Below are positions 1-8,080 of a stretch of 38,734 nt of DNA, piece after piece (the stretch's first letter is position 1; every line of letters begins with the position of its first letter). The notes beneath the pieces are model-generated. The model did not search any database. It worked only from the letters and a program-made list of their open reading frames with translations, and was not told the origin of the DNA. Made by a program: the position numbers and the translations under genes. Source of the DNA: Bacteroidaceae bacterium (lineage in GTDB: Bacteria > Bacteroidota > Bacteroidia > Bacteroidales > Bacteroidaceae); contig JAFROT010000033.1 in the NCBI GenBank assembly GCA_017429525.1, forward strand, positions 1 to 38,734, written 5' to 3'.

Positions 1-16
1 AACAAAAAATTTCAAT

Positions 17-24
17 TATATTTG
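17..24 (+). promoter_or_regulatory. Putative -7 promoter element upstream of the sialate O-acetylesterase
   Basis: TATATTTG matches the Bacteroidota -7 consensus TAnnTTTG. The matching -33 element would lie before base 1 and cannot be seen. It would give a leader of roughly 140 bases before the ATG at 170. A similar element, TATATTTG on the minus strand (81 to 74), points the other way, and both lie near an 8-bp inverted repeat (TAGGAGTG 34-41, CACTCCTA 94-101). The assignment is by consensus only. Confidence 0.4.
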
Positions 25-169
25 CAGTCGTCATAGGAGTGTGGATTGATTGTAACTTGTTGTTTAGCAGCTACAAATATACAAAATAATTCGCACTCCT
101 ACAATTTTTCAAGCATATTTCTTATACCGAACTCACGTTAAATTAAAGACTAAACCTATTTACAACACG

Positions 170-2257
170 ATGAAAAGACTATTTCTCTCGCTGGCGCTCG
201 GACTGGCCTCCGTCGCCACGTACGCCGAAGTGAAGCTGCCAGGTTGGATGTCGTCCAACATGGTTCTGCAACAGCGTACAACCATGCACCTGAAGGCTAC
301 CGCCAAGCGCGGTGCCACCGTCAAGATCACTACGTCGTGGGACAAGCAGACTGTACGTGTGCAAGCCGACGCCCAGACGGGCGCCTTCGCCTTCGACCTG
401 CACGTGCCCGCAGCTGGTGGGCCCTTCACCATCACGTTCGACGATGGCAAGCGCCTCACGCTCAGCAACGTCATGGCTGGCGAAGTGTGGTTCTGCAGCG
501 GCCAGTCTAACATGGAGATGCCCGTCAAAGGCTGGGGAATGATCAACAACTGGGAGCAGGAAGTGGCTAATGCCAACCATCCGCTCGTACGCCTGTTCCA
601 GGTGGATCGTGCCGTAGCCCACACGCCGCAGACACGCGTGCCCCTGGGCCACACGAAAGGGTGGGCCGTCTGCTCGCCCCAGATGGTGGAGGAATTCTCG
701 GCCGCGGCTTATTTCTTTGCCCGCGAGGTGTCCCAGAAGCTGGGCATAGCCGTCGGCGTTGTCAACAGCTCATGGGGCGGCACGCCTGCCGAGAGCTGGA
801 CCAGCCACGAGGCTCTCGCCGAGGTCACGGGCTTCGAGCAGCACCAGAAGCGCGTGTTCGAGACGGGCTTTGACGAGCAGAAAATCAACAAGCTCTATCA
901 GGACGAACGCGTAGAATGGTCGCGCGAACTCTACGCCGACGACAAGGGGCTGGACGACGGCCAGCTGGACCGTGCCCTGTGGGCTGCCACCGACTTGGAC
1001 GACAGCAGCTGGCCGGTCATGAAGCAACCCATGCCCTGGGATAATCACGACGCGATGAAGACCTTCGACGGCGTTGCCTGGTTGCGTCGCGTGGTCGACA
1101 TCCCCGCCGAGCTCGCTGGCAAGGAACTCAGGATGAGCCTCGGCACGGTCGACGACGAGGACGTCACCTACTGGAACGGACAGCGCATAGGCCTGACGGC
1201 TGGCTGGAACCTCGGCCGCGTTTATACGGTGCCCGCCTCGCTCGTCAAGGCCGGCCGTAACGTCATCACCGTACGCATTTATGATACCAGCGGCAACGGC
1301 GGCTTCTGCGGCGACGCCAAGGATATGAACCTGACGGCTGGCAACAAGATCATCTCCATCGCCGGCGACTGGCGCTACCAGAAGAGCCTCAACGCCAAGG
1401 ACGTGAAGTCCGTGGCCGGAAAGGTGGAGCCCAAGTCGCCCAACGACCCGTGGTTCCCGGCTAACCTCTACAACGGCATGGTTGCCCCCTTCCTGGACAT
1501 GCCCATCCGAGGGTTCGTCTGGTATCAGGGCTGCTCCAACGTGGGGCGCGCCATCCAGTATGAGAGCCTCTTCGAGCGGATGATCCTCGACTGGCAAGCG
1601 CGCTTCAACCGCCAGGCCGAGGTGGCTCCCTTCCCCAAGCCTCAGACCGACGACCGCCGCCGTGCCTTCTTTGCCCAGCAGGAGAGCAAGGCGCTGCCTT
1701 TCTATTTCGTGCAGATTGCCAACTACCGATGGGAGAAGGACGTCCAGCCCAAGTCTGAATGGGCCGCCATCCGTGAGGCTCAGCGCAAGGCTACTCAGCT
1801 GGACGGCGTAGGCATGATGGTCAACATCGACATCGGCATGGCCATGGACATCCACCCCAAGAACAAGCAGGAGGTGGGCCGCCGTCTCGCGCTGCTTGCG
1901 CTCAACCGCACCTATGGCCGCCAAGAGGCTTGCGCTGCCCCCGAGTACTATCAGATGCAGGTGCGTGAGGGCAAGGCCGTCCTCTCCTTCCGTCCGGTTC
2001 AGGGCAGCGATGCCCTCGCTGAGAACGCTGACATCAAGGGCTTTACCATCGCCGGCCCCGACCACGTCTGGCATGTCGGCAAGGCGCACACCGAGGGCGG
2101 GCGGTTCATGCAGCGAGTCGTGGTCGAATGTCCTGAAGTCCCCAACCCTGTGGCCGTGCGCTATGCCTGGGCCGACAATCCTCCATGCGACCTGAAGACG
2201 GTCTCCGGTCTGCCCGTAGGTCCGTTCCGCACCGACGATTGGCCCGATTTCAAGTAG
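170..2257 (+). CDS. Secreted sialate O-acetylesterase (SGNH/SASA family)
   Basis: Predicted 695-residue enzyme that removes O-acetyl esters from sialic acids or other acetylated sugars, probably in the periplasm. Residues 1-19 form a signal peptide ending at TYA. The nucleophile block GQSNMEM (Ser113) sits in GEVWFCSGQSNMEM, typical of the family. A DIHP block (Asp560, His562) supplies the other likely catalytic residues. The middle (about 255-405) looks like the beta-sandwich insert often seen in Bacteroidota members (GVAWLRRVVDIP, LGTVDDEDVTYWNG). Length is normal for the long form. The ATG at 170 is the only start that keeps the signal peptide. The gene stands alone and is convergent with rnhB. 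Known members act on host mucin sialic acids, but many relatives de-acetylate plant polysaccharides, so the substrate is uncertain. Confidence 0.88.
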   Translation: MKRLFLSLALGLASVATYAEVKLPGWMSSNMVLQQRTTMHLKATAKRGATVKITTSWDKQTVRVQADAQTGAFAFDLHVPAAGGPFTITFDDGKRLTLSNVMAGEVWFCSGQSNMEMPVKGWGMINNWEQEVANANHPLVRLFQVDRAVAHTPQTRVPLGHTKGWAVCSPQMVEEFSAAAYFFAREVSQKLGIAVGVVNSSWGGTPAESWTSHEALAEVTGFEQHQKRVFETGFDEQKINKLYQDERVEWSRELYADDKGLDDGQLDRALWAATDLDDSSWPVMKQPMPWDNHDAMKTFDGVAWLRRVVDIPAELAGKELRMSLGTVDDEDVTYWNGQRIGLTAGWNLGRVYTVPASLVKAGRNVITVRIYDTSGNGGFCGDAKDMNLTAGNKIISIAGDWRYQKSLNAKDVKSVAGKVEPKSPNDPWFPANLYNGMVAPFLDMPIRGFVWYQGCSNVGRAIQYESLFERMILDWQARFNRQAEVAPFPKPQTDDRRRAFFAQQESKALPFYFVQIANYRWEKDVQPKSEWAAIREAQRKATQLDGVGMMVNIDIGMAMDIHPKNKQEVGRRLALLALNRTYGRQEACAAPEYYQMQVREGKAVLSFRPVQGSDALAENADIKGFTIAGPDHVWHVGKAHTEGGRFMQRVVVECPEVPNPVAVRYAWADNPPCDLKTVSGLPVGPFRTDDWPDFK

Positions 2258-2270
2258 GGGAGTCAGCTGG

Positions 2271-2332
2271 CTCACCAATTCATCAGGCTCGCCAATTCAT
2301 CAAGGCTTACAAATTCATCAAGGCTCATCAAG
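2271..2332. repeat. Short tandem repeat, unit 17-18 bp
   Basis: Three near-copies of CTCGCCAATTCATCAAGG follow each other at 2271-2287, 2288-2305 and 2306-2323, with a partial fourth (CTCATCAAG) to about 2332. They lie just after the stop of the esterase gene and before the terminator hairpin. No coding function is seen. Confidence 0.7.
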
Positions 2333-2352
2333 TGGAGCGCCTTCTTACCCAT

Positions 2353-2390
2353 CCCAGCCTCTCCATGTGGAGGGGCTGGGCTGCTTTTGC
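2353..2390 (+). terminator. Rho-independent terminator after the esterase gene
   Basis: A 12-bp stem (CCCAGCCTCTCC 2353-2364 with GGAGGGGCTGGG 2369-2380, one G-U pair) closes a 4-base loop. CTGCTTTTGCT follows, giving a modest T run in the plus direction. It separates the convergent esterase and rnhB genes. Confidence 0.65.
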
Positions 2391-2392
2391 TC

Positions 2393-3025
2393 TCAAAACA
2401 GCGTCAGCTGCTCCTCGGGCAGTAGGCGGAAGGTCATGCGGTGGTGGGGCGAGGGCCCATACTTGCGGATGGCCTCTCTGTGCGCCTTGGCCGGATAGCC
2501 CATATTACGTTCCCATCCGTACTGCGGGAACTCGAGGGCCAAGGCTTTCATGCGGTCGTCGCGGTAGGTCTTGGCCAGCACGCTCGCCGCTGCAATGCTC
2601 ATGTAGGTTGCATCACCCTTCACGATCGTGTCGGCCGGCGTCGCACGCTCATTCCTGGACCCGTCAGGCAGCAGCGAGTGATAAGGCATCCACCGATTGC
2701 CGTCGACCAAGATGTGCCCGACCTCCACGCCCAGCTTGTCCAGCGCGCGCTGCATGGCCAGAATCGAACAGCAGAGAATGTTGAGCCGGTCAATCTCGGC
2801 AGGCGAGCACTCGGCCACAGCCCAAGCCACGGCTTCGCGCTCAATCACTTCGCGCAGGGCATAGCGTTGTCGCTCAGTCAGCTGCTTGGAATCGTTCAGC
2901 AGTTCGTTTTCAAAATCAGCAGGCAGAACGACAGCCGCCGCGAACACAGGCCCTGCCAGGCAGCCACGTCCGGCCTCGTCGCAGCCTGCCTCAACGACAT
3001 CAGGAGTATGGAAGACTTTTAACAT
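2393..3025 (-). CDS. rnhB: Ribonuclease HII
   Basis: Predicted 210-residue cytoplasmic endonuclease that cuts RNA in RNA-DNA hybrids and starts removal of misincorporated ribonucleotides. The active-site block [16 protein letters not shown] gives Asp16 and Glu17. ILVDGN supplies Asp108, and [14 protein letters not shown] supplies a fourth acidic residue near 156. The frame stays open a further 103 codons upstream, but the ATG at 3025 ([14 protein letters not shown]) matches the family N-terminus and normal length. The upstream extension is only the antisense of the neighbouring gene. It lies 47 bases downstream of the DUF4421 gene on the same strand, so the two are probably co-transcribed. 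Confidence 0.95.
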   Translation of the reverse strand: MLKVFHTPDVVEAGCDEAGRGCLAGPVFAAAVVLPADFENELLNDSKQLTERQRYALREVIEREAVAWAVAECSPAEIDRLNILCCSILAMQRALDKLGVEVGHILVDGNRWMPYHSLLPDGSRNERATPADTIVKGDATYMSIAAASVLAKTYRDDRMKALALEFPQYGWERNMGYPAKAHREAIRKYGPSPHHRMTFRLLPEEQLTLF

Positions 3026-3072
3026 AAGGCGGCAAAGAAAAAGGTTTGCGGTAGCCCTCGGCGGGCAAGTAG

Positions 3073-4107
3073 CTATAGGCGCATGCCCACGAAGAAGCGG
3101 GCTCGCCACTTGTTCTGGTTGATGACGAGGATGTCGTCGGCGAAGGCCGAGTTGTTCATCACGAGGGTGGCTCCGGCAAAGTAGCGGGGCGAGAAGTTGT
3201 AGACAATGGCCGCGCGCTCGTTGAACATCATGTTCAGGTGGACGCGATGAGCCTTCTGCCTCTCGCCGTCGATGGTCAGGTTGTTGCTGTTGATGACGAC
3301 GAACGTGGGCAGCACGGACAGGTGGAGAAGCCACCTACGCCCTGGCACCCAGTTGAAACCATAGCCGCCGCCGATGCCTATGTGCCCGGTGTGAAGGCGC
3401 AGGTCGGATGCCTCAGGCTGCCGCTGCTCCAGCTTGTCGGTGGTCTCGATGCTCCCGCCCTGATAGCTGAAGCCTGCCAGCCATGAACCGGCCGAACGCC
3501 GTTGCAGATAGCTCTGGGTGAAGGCGGCCGCGTAGGAGAAATGGCGGTGGTTGAAGATGTAGTAGCCAGCGATGTTCATCACCTTCATCTTCGCGTCGCC
3601 TGCCTCCAGCCGCCATTTGTCCAAGTCGCTCGTGATGTCGCCCACCAACGATTCGGAGCGCTGGTAGCTGAAGTCCAGGCTCACGCGGCTGCCGAAGTAG
3701 TTCGCGTTGAGCTCATAGTCCTTGTAGGCGCCGCTTATCTTGGCGGGATTGACGGCCAGGGCGAGCGTGAGCCCCCTGAAGGAGGCGGCCAAGCTGATGG
3801 TGGTCTTGTGCTTAGTGCTGAAGTCCGCCTTCTCCTGGATCCCGTTCTCCTTACTCTTCGCGTGGAGGGTGTTGCCCGTCTGGTTGAGCCTCAGCTTCAG
3901 CGTCAGCGTACCTACGGGGCGCACGACATAATAGGTGTCGTAGGGCGTGCGGTAGTAGCGGGCGGTCAGCATGCTGTCTACCTGCTGGCCTCGCTTGCGC
4001 ATGCCTGCCGGCACGATGGAGCGGAGCTTCTCGGCAAATGTCTGCGCCGAGGCTTCGGCGAGGAAGCCGCAGAGCAGGCATAGCACGATGACGGCTTTTG
4101 TTCTCAT
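3073..4107 (-). CDS. DUF4421-like secreted/outer membrane protein
   Basis: 344-residue protein with a clear signal peptide ([22 protein letters not shown]). It resembles the Bacteroidota DUF4421 family in overall appearance: an early block [15 protein letters not shown], then many alternating amphipathic strands (for example [20 protein letters not shown]) and a final strand [11 protein letters not shown] ending in an aromatic-hydrophobic-Arg-Leu pattern. That pattern suggests an outer-membrane beta barrel. The function of the family is unknown. It precedes rnhB, probably in one transcript. A consensus promoter lies about 200 bases upstream (4305-4340), with a small decayed reading frame in between. 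Confidence 0.7.
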   Translation of the reverse strand: MRTKAVIVLCLLCGFLAEASAQTFAEKLRSIVPAGMRKRGQQVDSMLTARYYRTPYDTYYVVRPVGTLTLKLRLNQTGNTLHAKSKENGIQEKADFSTKHKTTISLAASFRGLTLALAVNPAKISGAYKDYELNANYFGSRVSLDFSYQRSESLVGDITSDLDKWRLEAGDAKMKVMNIAGYYIFNHRHFSYAAAFTQSYLQRRSAGSWLAGFSYQGGSIETTDKLEQRQPEASDLRLHTGHIGIGGGYGFNWVPGRRWLLHLSVLPTFVVINSNNLTIDGERQKAHRVHLNMMFNERAAIVYNFSPRYFAGATLVMNNSAFADDILVINQNKWRARFFVGMRL

Positions 4108-4117
4108 AGGGAGAGCA

Positions 4118-4261
4118 CTATTTAATAATTGTTGTGGCGCGGGATTTATCTCGTAGCGCCGCCGAGGGCGATGTAGAGTGCGATGACAGCCTGCGCTCCG
4201 AGGTCATTGCGCCAGCCGTCAAGCCAAGCACAATGGCCACTTTACGCAATTGTCTTTTCAT
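4118..4261 (-). pseudogene. Possible remnant of an outer-membrane efflux (TolC/NodT-type) gene
   Basis: On the minus strand an ATG at 4261 opens a 47-codon frame beginning MKRQLRKVAIVLGLTAG, which looks like the start of a signal peptide. In another frame the sequence down to a TAA at 4146 reads GAQAVIALYIALGGATR. This resembles the C-terminal tail of RND-type outer-membrane efflux proteins (typically ...VxLYKALGGGW). The layout is what an internal deletion plus a frameshift would leave: the first residues, then the last residues, with the body missing. A consensus promoter lies directly upstream. The match is short, so this is a suggestion, and a chance small ORF is the alternative. Confidence 0.35.
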
Positions 4262-4304
4262 ATTGTTGGGATTATTGATTTGGTCGTATCTCTCATCTGC
4301 GCTG

Positions 4305-4340
4305 CAAATATACGAATATATTTTGGCCTAGAAGAACAAA
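4305..4340 (-). promoter_or_regulatory. Promoter for the DUF4421-rnhB transcript
   Basis: Reading the minus strand, TTTG (4340-4337) is followed after 24 bases by TATATTTG (4312-4305), a good match to the Bacteroidota -33/-7 promoter apart from a slightly long spacer. Transcription would begin near 4300, run through the remnant frame at 4118-4261 and reach DUF4421. Confidence 0.5.
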
Positions 4341-4616
4341 TTGTGCATTTTTTACCCTTTTGACAACAAAAAGTCGGTTCATCACGCTATCACCCATCCG
4401 AACGGGAGGCAGCAGCGCGCCCCCCCGCTCAGCCATGCCGTCCGCGGCCGCACAACACATCTTTGCCATTATTTTGGAACTTTTTGGAGGCAAAAGAAGC
4501 GAAACAGCATCCATAGAACGTCTGATTTTCATTCAGTAAATGATAAGAAAAAAACAAAGGGCTCACAGTGGATTAGTGCATTTCCGAAACTTCAGTATAT
4601 CATCACCATTGCTTTT

Positions 4617-4730
4617 CGGTTTTCCAACCGGTTGGAAAACTGATTATATATAGGTGCTAACGGTTTTCCAACTGGTTGGAAAACTGAATTCATATAGAGC
4701 TTAACAGCTTTGCCACTGGTGGCAAAGCTG
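4617..4730. repeat. Array of three palindromes with exact 44-bp period
   Basis: Three 22-bp palindromes begin at 4619, 4663 and 4707, exactly 44 bp apart. Left arms are GTTTTCCAAC, GTTTTCCAAC and GCTTTGCCAC. Right arms are GTTGGAAAAC, GTTGGAAAAC and GTGGCAAAGC. The third copy differs from the others at three arm positions, and each change is matched in the opposite arm, so pairing is kept. Spacers between palindromes are also similar (TGATT..ATATAG..GCTAAC and TGAATTCATATAG..CTTAAC). The third copy extends to a 12-bp perfect arm (4705-4716 with 4719-4730). Confidence 0.9.
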
Positions 4731-4746
4731 AATATGTACGGTGGGA

Positions 4747-4812
4747 TGTTCGCAGGTGACTTGTCAGTTGTTCGCAGGGGACGTCTGAGTTGTTCGCGAG
4801 TGTCGTAGAGTG
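4747..4812. repeat. 22-bp tandem repeat, three copies
   Basis: TGTTCGC recurs at 4747, 4769 and 4791, exactly 22 bp apart. The first two units agree over most of their length (TGTTCGCAGG, then GAC, then GAGT or CAGT), and the third is more diverged. It begins 16 bases after the palindrome array and ends just before the stop codon of the isomerase gene. Confidence 0.75.
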
Positions 4813-4828
4813 TAGCGTTCTGATGGGT

Positions 4829-5806
4829 TTAGCGCGCCCATGCCTCGAGGAGGCGCACTTCGGTGGCGTCGGGTGAGGTAATGGTGAAGTCGGCCTGCGA
4901 AGCGGGGATGAGGCATGAGAAGCCTTTGTGGAGGGTGACGCTGTTGTCCTCGTGGTCTGTGATGATGGCTGTGCCCTGGAGGCAGGAGAGGGTGACGAAG
5001 CTGTCCTCCTGGAGCAGGGGGCGACGGAGGCTTGTGCTGGTGGTGAGGACGTTGACGACGAAGTAGGGACAGTCGACAACGCAGGTGGCGCCTTCGGCGG
5101 GGGCTGTGTAGTGGGTGCGATAGTCGGGGTAGACGCGGAAATCGATGGCGTCGCGTGCCTCGAGGGTGTGGAGTTGGCGGGGCTTGCCGTCGAGTCCGAG
5201 GCGGTGGTAGTCGAAGAGGCGGTAGGTGATATCGGAGCTCTGCTGGATCTCGCATACCATAATGCCGCCGCAGATGGCGTGAACCCGTCCGGCAGGGATG
5301 AAGAAGACGTCGCCAGCATGCACCTCGTGGCGGGCGAGGACGTCGACGATGGAGCCGTCGTCAACTCGGCGGGCATAGTCGTCCTTGGAAATCTCCTGAC
5401 TGAAGCCTACGAGCATGGAGGCGCCGGGGTCGGCCTGCATGACGTACCACATCTCGGTCTTGCCAAGGGAGCCGTGGCGCTCGCGGGCGAGTTCGTCGTT
5501 GGGATGCACTTGGATGGAGAGGTCCTGTGCTGCATCGATGAATTTGACGAGCAGGGGTAGCTGGGCTCCGTAGCGCTCCATGATGTGGTCGCCGAGGAGT
5601 ACGGCGCCGTATTCGCTGATGAGGCTGTGGATGCTGCGTCCGGTGAGGCGTCCGTTGCGCACATGCGACTCGCTGGAGGGCACGTCGCTGATTTCCCAGC
5701 TCTCGCCAATGGGTTGCTGGTTGGGAGCGAGCCCTTTGAGGGCCCTGAGCTTGTGGCCGCCCCATACGAGTTCGTGGAGGTTTGCTTGGAAGAGAAGTGG
5801 ATACAT
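4829..5806 (-). CDS. manA: Type I mannose-6-phosphate isomerase (cupin)
   Basis: 325-residue cytoplasmic zinc enzyme interconverting mannose 6-phosphate and fructose 6-phosphate, linking mannose use and GDP-mannose synthesis to glycolysis. Zinc ligands are visible as Q99 and H101 in SIQVHPNDELA, E118 in GKTEMWYVM and H176 in PAGRVHAICGG. The N-terminal block LVWGGHKLRALKG and GESWEISD are typical. The length fits the short bacterial form of the family. The ATG at 5806 gives the expected N-terminus MYPLLFQANLHELVWGG. A promoter-like TAACTTTG lies just upstream. It is the last gene of the minus-strand run, and its 3' side ends in two repeat arrays. Paralogues in this family can act in other sugar pathways, so the symbol is by family. 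Confidence 0.9.
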   Translation of the reverse strand: MYPLLFQANLHELVWGGHKLRALKGLAPNQQPIGESWEISDVPSSESHVRNGRLTGRSIHSLISEYGAVLLGDHIMERYGAQLPLLVKFIDAAQDLSIQVHPNDELARERHGSLGKTEMWYVMQADPGASMLVGFSQEISKDDYARRVDDGSIVDVLARHEVHAGDVFFIPAGRVHAICGGIMVCEIQQSSDITYRLFDYHRLGLDGKPRQLHTLEARDAIDFRVYPDYRTHYTAPAEGATCVVDCPYFVVNVLTTSTSLRRPLLQEDSFVTLSCLQGTAIITDHEDNSVTLHKGFSCLIPASQADFTITSPDATEVRLLEAWAR

Positions 5807-5831
5807 GCGATGAGGTTTTGGTTTGCGGTTG

Positions 5832-5859
5832 CAAAGTTACTCTAAAATACGCAAGCAAA
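5832..5859 (-). promoter_or_regulatory. Putative promoter of the mannose-6-phosphate isomerase gene
   Basis: The minus strand reads TTTG (5859-5856), 16 bases, then TAACTTTG (5839-5832). The -7 element matches consensus, but the spacer is shorter than usual. The leader would be about 20 bases. Confidence 0.45.
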
Positions 5860-5917
5860 CGTGTACTTTCTTGTCAAAAAATGACACTTCTGTGACAAAA
5901 TGCAGGAGTGAGAAGGG

Positions 5918-6520
5918 CTATTTGTCCTCTTTTTCCTTCGCGGTCTGAATCTGGCAAAGGAATTCGGCACGTGTGGCAGGATCATCGAATGCTCCGATGT
6001 GGTGCATGGTGACGGTGTCGGCATTCTGCTTGGCGACGCCGCGCATCTGCATGCAGAGATGGCGAGCCTCAACGACGACCATGACGCCGAGCGGGTTGAG
6101 GGCCTCCTGGATGCACTCGGCAATCTGCTCGGTCATGCGCTCCTGGACTTGGAGGCGATGGCTGAAGGTGTTGACTATGCGGGCGAACTTGGACAGCCCT
6201 GTGATCTCGCCGTTGGGGATGTAGGCTACGTGGACGTGCCCGAAGAAGGGTAGGAGGTGGTGTTCGCAGAGCGAGTAGAACTCGATGTCCTTGACGACAA
6301 CCATGTTATGGTAGGTCTCGCGGAAGAGGGCCGAGCGGAGTATGGCTACGGGGTCTTCGGCATAGCCGCGTGTGAGTTCGAGCCATGCGCGAGCGACGCG
6401 TACGGGCGTCTTGAGCAGTCCTTCGCGCTCGGGGTCTTCGCCCAGGAGGGGAAGGATTTGCGTGTAAAGTGCAGCGAGCGCGTCTTGGCGTTGTTGCAGT
6501 TGTTGCTGGAGCGAGTCCAT
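5918..6520 (-). CDS. folE: GTP cyclohydrolase I
   Basis: 200-residue enzyme converting GTP to dihydroneopterin triphosphate, the first step of tetrahydrofolate synthesis. Zinc-binding Cys85 and His88 lie in [20 protein letters not shown], with Cys156 in [11 protein letters not shown]. The blocks [13 protein letters not shown] and [18 protein letters not shown] are diagnostic. The frame continues 87 codons upstream, but that stretch is low-complexity antisense of the SPOR gene. The ATG at 6520 ([15 protein letters not shown]) gives normal length and lies 4 bases after the SPOR gene stop codon. Conserved linkage with tpiA and a SPOR protein suggests one operon. Confidence 0.95.
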   Translation of the reverse strand: MDSLQQQLQQRQDALAALYTQILPLLGEDPEREGLLKTPVRVARAWLELTRGYAEDPVAILRSALFRETYHNMVVVKDIEFYSLCEHHLLPFFGHVHVAYIPNGEITGLSKFARIVNTFSHRLQVQERMTEQIAECIQEALNPLGVMVVVEARHLCMQMRGVAKQNADTVTMHHIGAFDDPATRAEFLCQIQTAKEKEDK

Positions 6521-6524
6521 GGTT

Positions 6525-7130
6525 TTAGTAAGTGGCAATGATTTTAGTCTTGACGATGGATGCCTCGCGGAAAGCCCCTGTCTGCCGCATGCGGCTGAGC
6601 ATGCTGGCTGCCTCCTCGCGCGTCTTGAAATCGCCGACGCGGCAGATCCATCGCGGACTGATGAAATTGGTGTAGACGGAGATGTCTTCGAAATAGTTGC
6701 GTACGACGCCAGCCATGCGGTAGGCCTCGGTCTTGGACTGACGGTTGTTGCCTCCGGCGTAGACCTGGATGCGGAAACCATTCATTCGCACGCGTCGTCC
6801 CGTGTTGAAGACGATGGTGGAGTCGAGGCTTTCCTGTACCAGTGAGTCGGTGGAGGCTAAGAGGCTGCTATAGCTGCGGTGCGTAGGGGCAGGAGGCAGC
6901 ATATTCTTGCGTCCGGGTGCGTAGCTGACGAGGCCGTTGACGAGCGCGTTGATCTCGGCGTCTTGATGGAGCGTCACCGTTCCCTCACCCGCCCGATAGC
7001 GGGTGAGGTACTCGGTGAATGTCTCCTGTGCGTTCAAGGGATTGAGCGCAGCTGTCAAGCAACAAATAAGAAATAATAAACAAGTGGCTGACGTGTAGCC
7101 GCTGTAGAAGTGCTTTCTCATCATAGTCAT
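6525..7130 (-). CDS. SPOR-domain exported protein
   Basis: 201-residue protein with an N-terminal signal or anchor ([35 protein letters not shown], shown by its hydrophobic core around residues 15-28). A C-terminal SPOR domain spans about 118-195 ([13 protein letters not shown], ... [18 protein letters not shown]). SPOR domains bind septal peptidoglycan lacking stem peptides, so a role in the cell envelope is likely. Starts at 7130, 7124 and 7121 are all possible (ATG ACT ATG ATG); the first is listed. It sits between tpiA and folE, an arrangement familiar from Bacteroidales. Confidence 0.85.
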   Translation of the reverse strand: MTMMRKHFYSGYTSATCLLFLICCLTAALNPLNAQETFTEYLTRYRAGEGTVTLHQDAEINALVNGLVSYAPGRKNMLPPAPTHRSYSSLLASTDSLVQESLDSTIVFNTGRRVRMNGFRIQVYAGGNNRQSKTEAYRMAGVVRNYFEDISVYTNFISPRWICRVGDFKTREEAASMLSRMRQTGAFREASIVKTKIIATY

Positions 7131-7178
7131 TTATTATTCGTTATCTGTTATTCATTGACAGTTGATAGGCAAAAGGGT

Positions 7179-7937
7179 TTACTTCCAAGCGTCGATAATG
7201 CCGCAGAAGTCGGCACACTTGAGGGCAGCGCCACCGATGAGGCCGCCGTCGACGTCGGGCTTGGAGAAGATCTCGCGTGCGTTGCTGGGCTTGCAGCTGC
7301 CGCCATAGAGGATGCTGACGTTCTCGGCAGCAGCCTCGCCGAAGCGACCTGCGATGACGCCACGGATGAAGGCGTGCATGTCCTCAGCCTGCTCGGCGGT
7401 AGCGGTCTTGCCGGTGCCGATGGCCCACACGGGCTCGTAGGCGAGGATGATATTGGCGAACTGCTCCTCGGTGAGGTCGAAGAGGCTGTCGGCGAGCTGT
7501 GCGCCTACGACTTCGTTCTGCTTGCCTGCCTCGCGCTCCTCGAGCACCTCGCCGATGCAGAAGATGACCTTCAGGCCATTGGCCAGGGCGAGATTGACTT
7601 TCTCCTTGAGGATCTCGGCGGTCTCGCCATAGTAGGCGCGACGCTCGCTGTGGCCGAGGATGACGTACTGAGCGCCAGTGCTCTTGACCTGAGCGGCGCT
7701 GACTTCGCCCGTGTAGGCGCCTTTCTCCTTGTCGGCACAGTTCTCAGCGCCGAGGCCGATGACGGTGTCAGCGACCACGTCGGCTACCTTGGCCAAGTGG
7801 ATGAAAGGAGTGCAGATGACGACATCGCAGTTGGGCTTCTCAGCAGCGAGAGCTTCTTTGAGTTCGGTGGCCAGTGCGAGGCCTTCTTGCAGGTTGAGGT
7901 TCATTTTCCAGTTGCCTGCTACGATTTTCTTTCTCAT
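7179..7937 (-). CDS. tpiA: Triosephosphate isomerase
   Basis: 252-residue TIM-barrel enzyme interconverting dihydroxyacetone phosphate and glyceraldehyde 3-phosphate in glycolysis. Visible active-site elements are Asn9 and Lys11 (VAGNWKMN), the histidine in [10 protein letters not shown], the catalytic glutamate in [14 protein letters not shown], and the phosphate-binding ILYGGS. Length is typical. A consensus promoter 80 to 115 bases upstream suggests its own transcription start at the head of a tpiA-SPOR-folE operon. A GC-rich inverted repeat sits in the predicted leader. Confidence 0.97.
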   Translation of the reverse strand: MRKKIVAGNWKMNLNLQEGLALATELKEALAAEKPNCDVVICTPFIHLAKVADVVADTVIGLGAENCADKEKGAYTGEVSAAQVKSTGAQYVILGHSERRAYYGETAEILKEKVNLALANGLKVIFCIGEVLEEREAGKQNEVVGAQLADSLFDLTEEQFANIILAYEPVWAIGTGKTATAEQAEDMHAFIRGVIAGRFGEAAAENVSILYGGSCKPSNAREIFSKPDVDGGLIGGAALKCADFCGIIDAWK

Positions 7938-7980
7938 AGTTGAATTTCTTATTATGGGTTTGTTGCTTAATGGCGTGATT

Positions 7981-8007
7981 GCGGCGCCTTTGGAGGCATG
8001 GCGCCGC
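7981..8007 (-). promoter_or_regulatory. GC-rich hairpin in the predicted tpiA leader
   Basis: GCGGCGCC (7981-7988) pairs perfectly with GGCGCCGC (8000-8007) around an 11-base loop. It lies between the predicted start of transcription (near 8011) and the tpiA ATG at 7937, so it would form near the 5' end of the mRNA. It lacks a following T run in either direction and is therefore unlikely to be a simple terminator. An mRNA-stability or attenuation role is inference. Confidence 0.5.
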
Positions 8008-8017
8008 TATTTGGGTG

Positions 8018-8052
8018 CAAAGATAGTGCTTTTTGAGACGCGAAGGTTCAAA
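8018..8052 (-). promoter_or_regulatory. Promoter for the tpiA operon
   Basis: The minus strand reads TTTG (8052-8049), 23 bases, then TATCTTTG (8025-8018), matching the Bacteroidota -33/-7 elements. The location in the 143-base gap after the DoxX gene supports it. Confidence 0.6.
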
Positions 8053-8080
8053 AGCGGCAAGTTTTTTGCTTTTTAGGCCG

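Larger units (their letters stand above)
4341..4828. other. Gene-free region with repeats between the manA-type gene and the DUF4421 promoter
   Basis: No convincing gene was found here. A 100-codon plus-strand frame (4341-4643) has no recognisable product. The right part (4617-4812) holds two repeat arrays, listed separately, directly beyond the stop codon of the mannose-6-phosphate isomerase gene. They would form its 3' untranslated region if transcription reads through. Confidence 0.6.

Noticed and set aside
770-2278. 502-codon minus-strand open frame across the esterase gene
   Set aside because: It is the antisense of a well-supported gene in GC-rich DNA, has low-complexity Val/Leu/Gly/His-rich composition and shows no recognisable domain.
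2185-2784. 199-codon plus-strand frame across the esterase end and rnhB
   Set aside because: It spans a terminator hairpin and the antisense of rnhB; its composition (Arg, Pro, Ala, Ser) is that of a chance frame.
4341-4643. 100-codon plus-strand frame in the gap after DUF4421
   Set aside because: No signal peptide, domain or promoter; it runs into the palindrome array.
4617-4812. CRISPR array
   Set aside because: The repeat units are palindromes only 22 bp long, the spacers are related to each other rather than unique, and no cas genes are in the window.
7110-7943. 277-codon plus-strand frame opposite tpiA
   Set aside because: Antisense of tpiA; no start context and no family resemblance.
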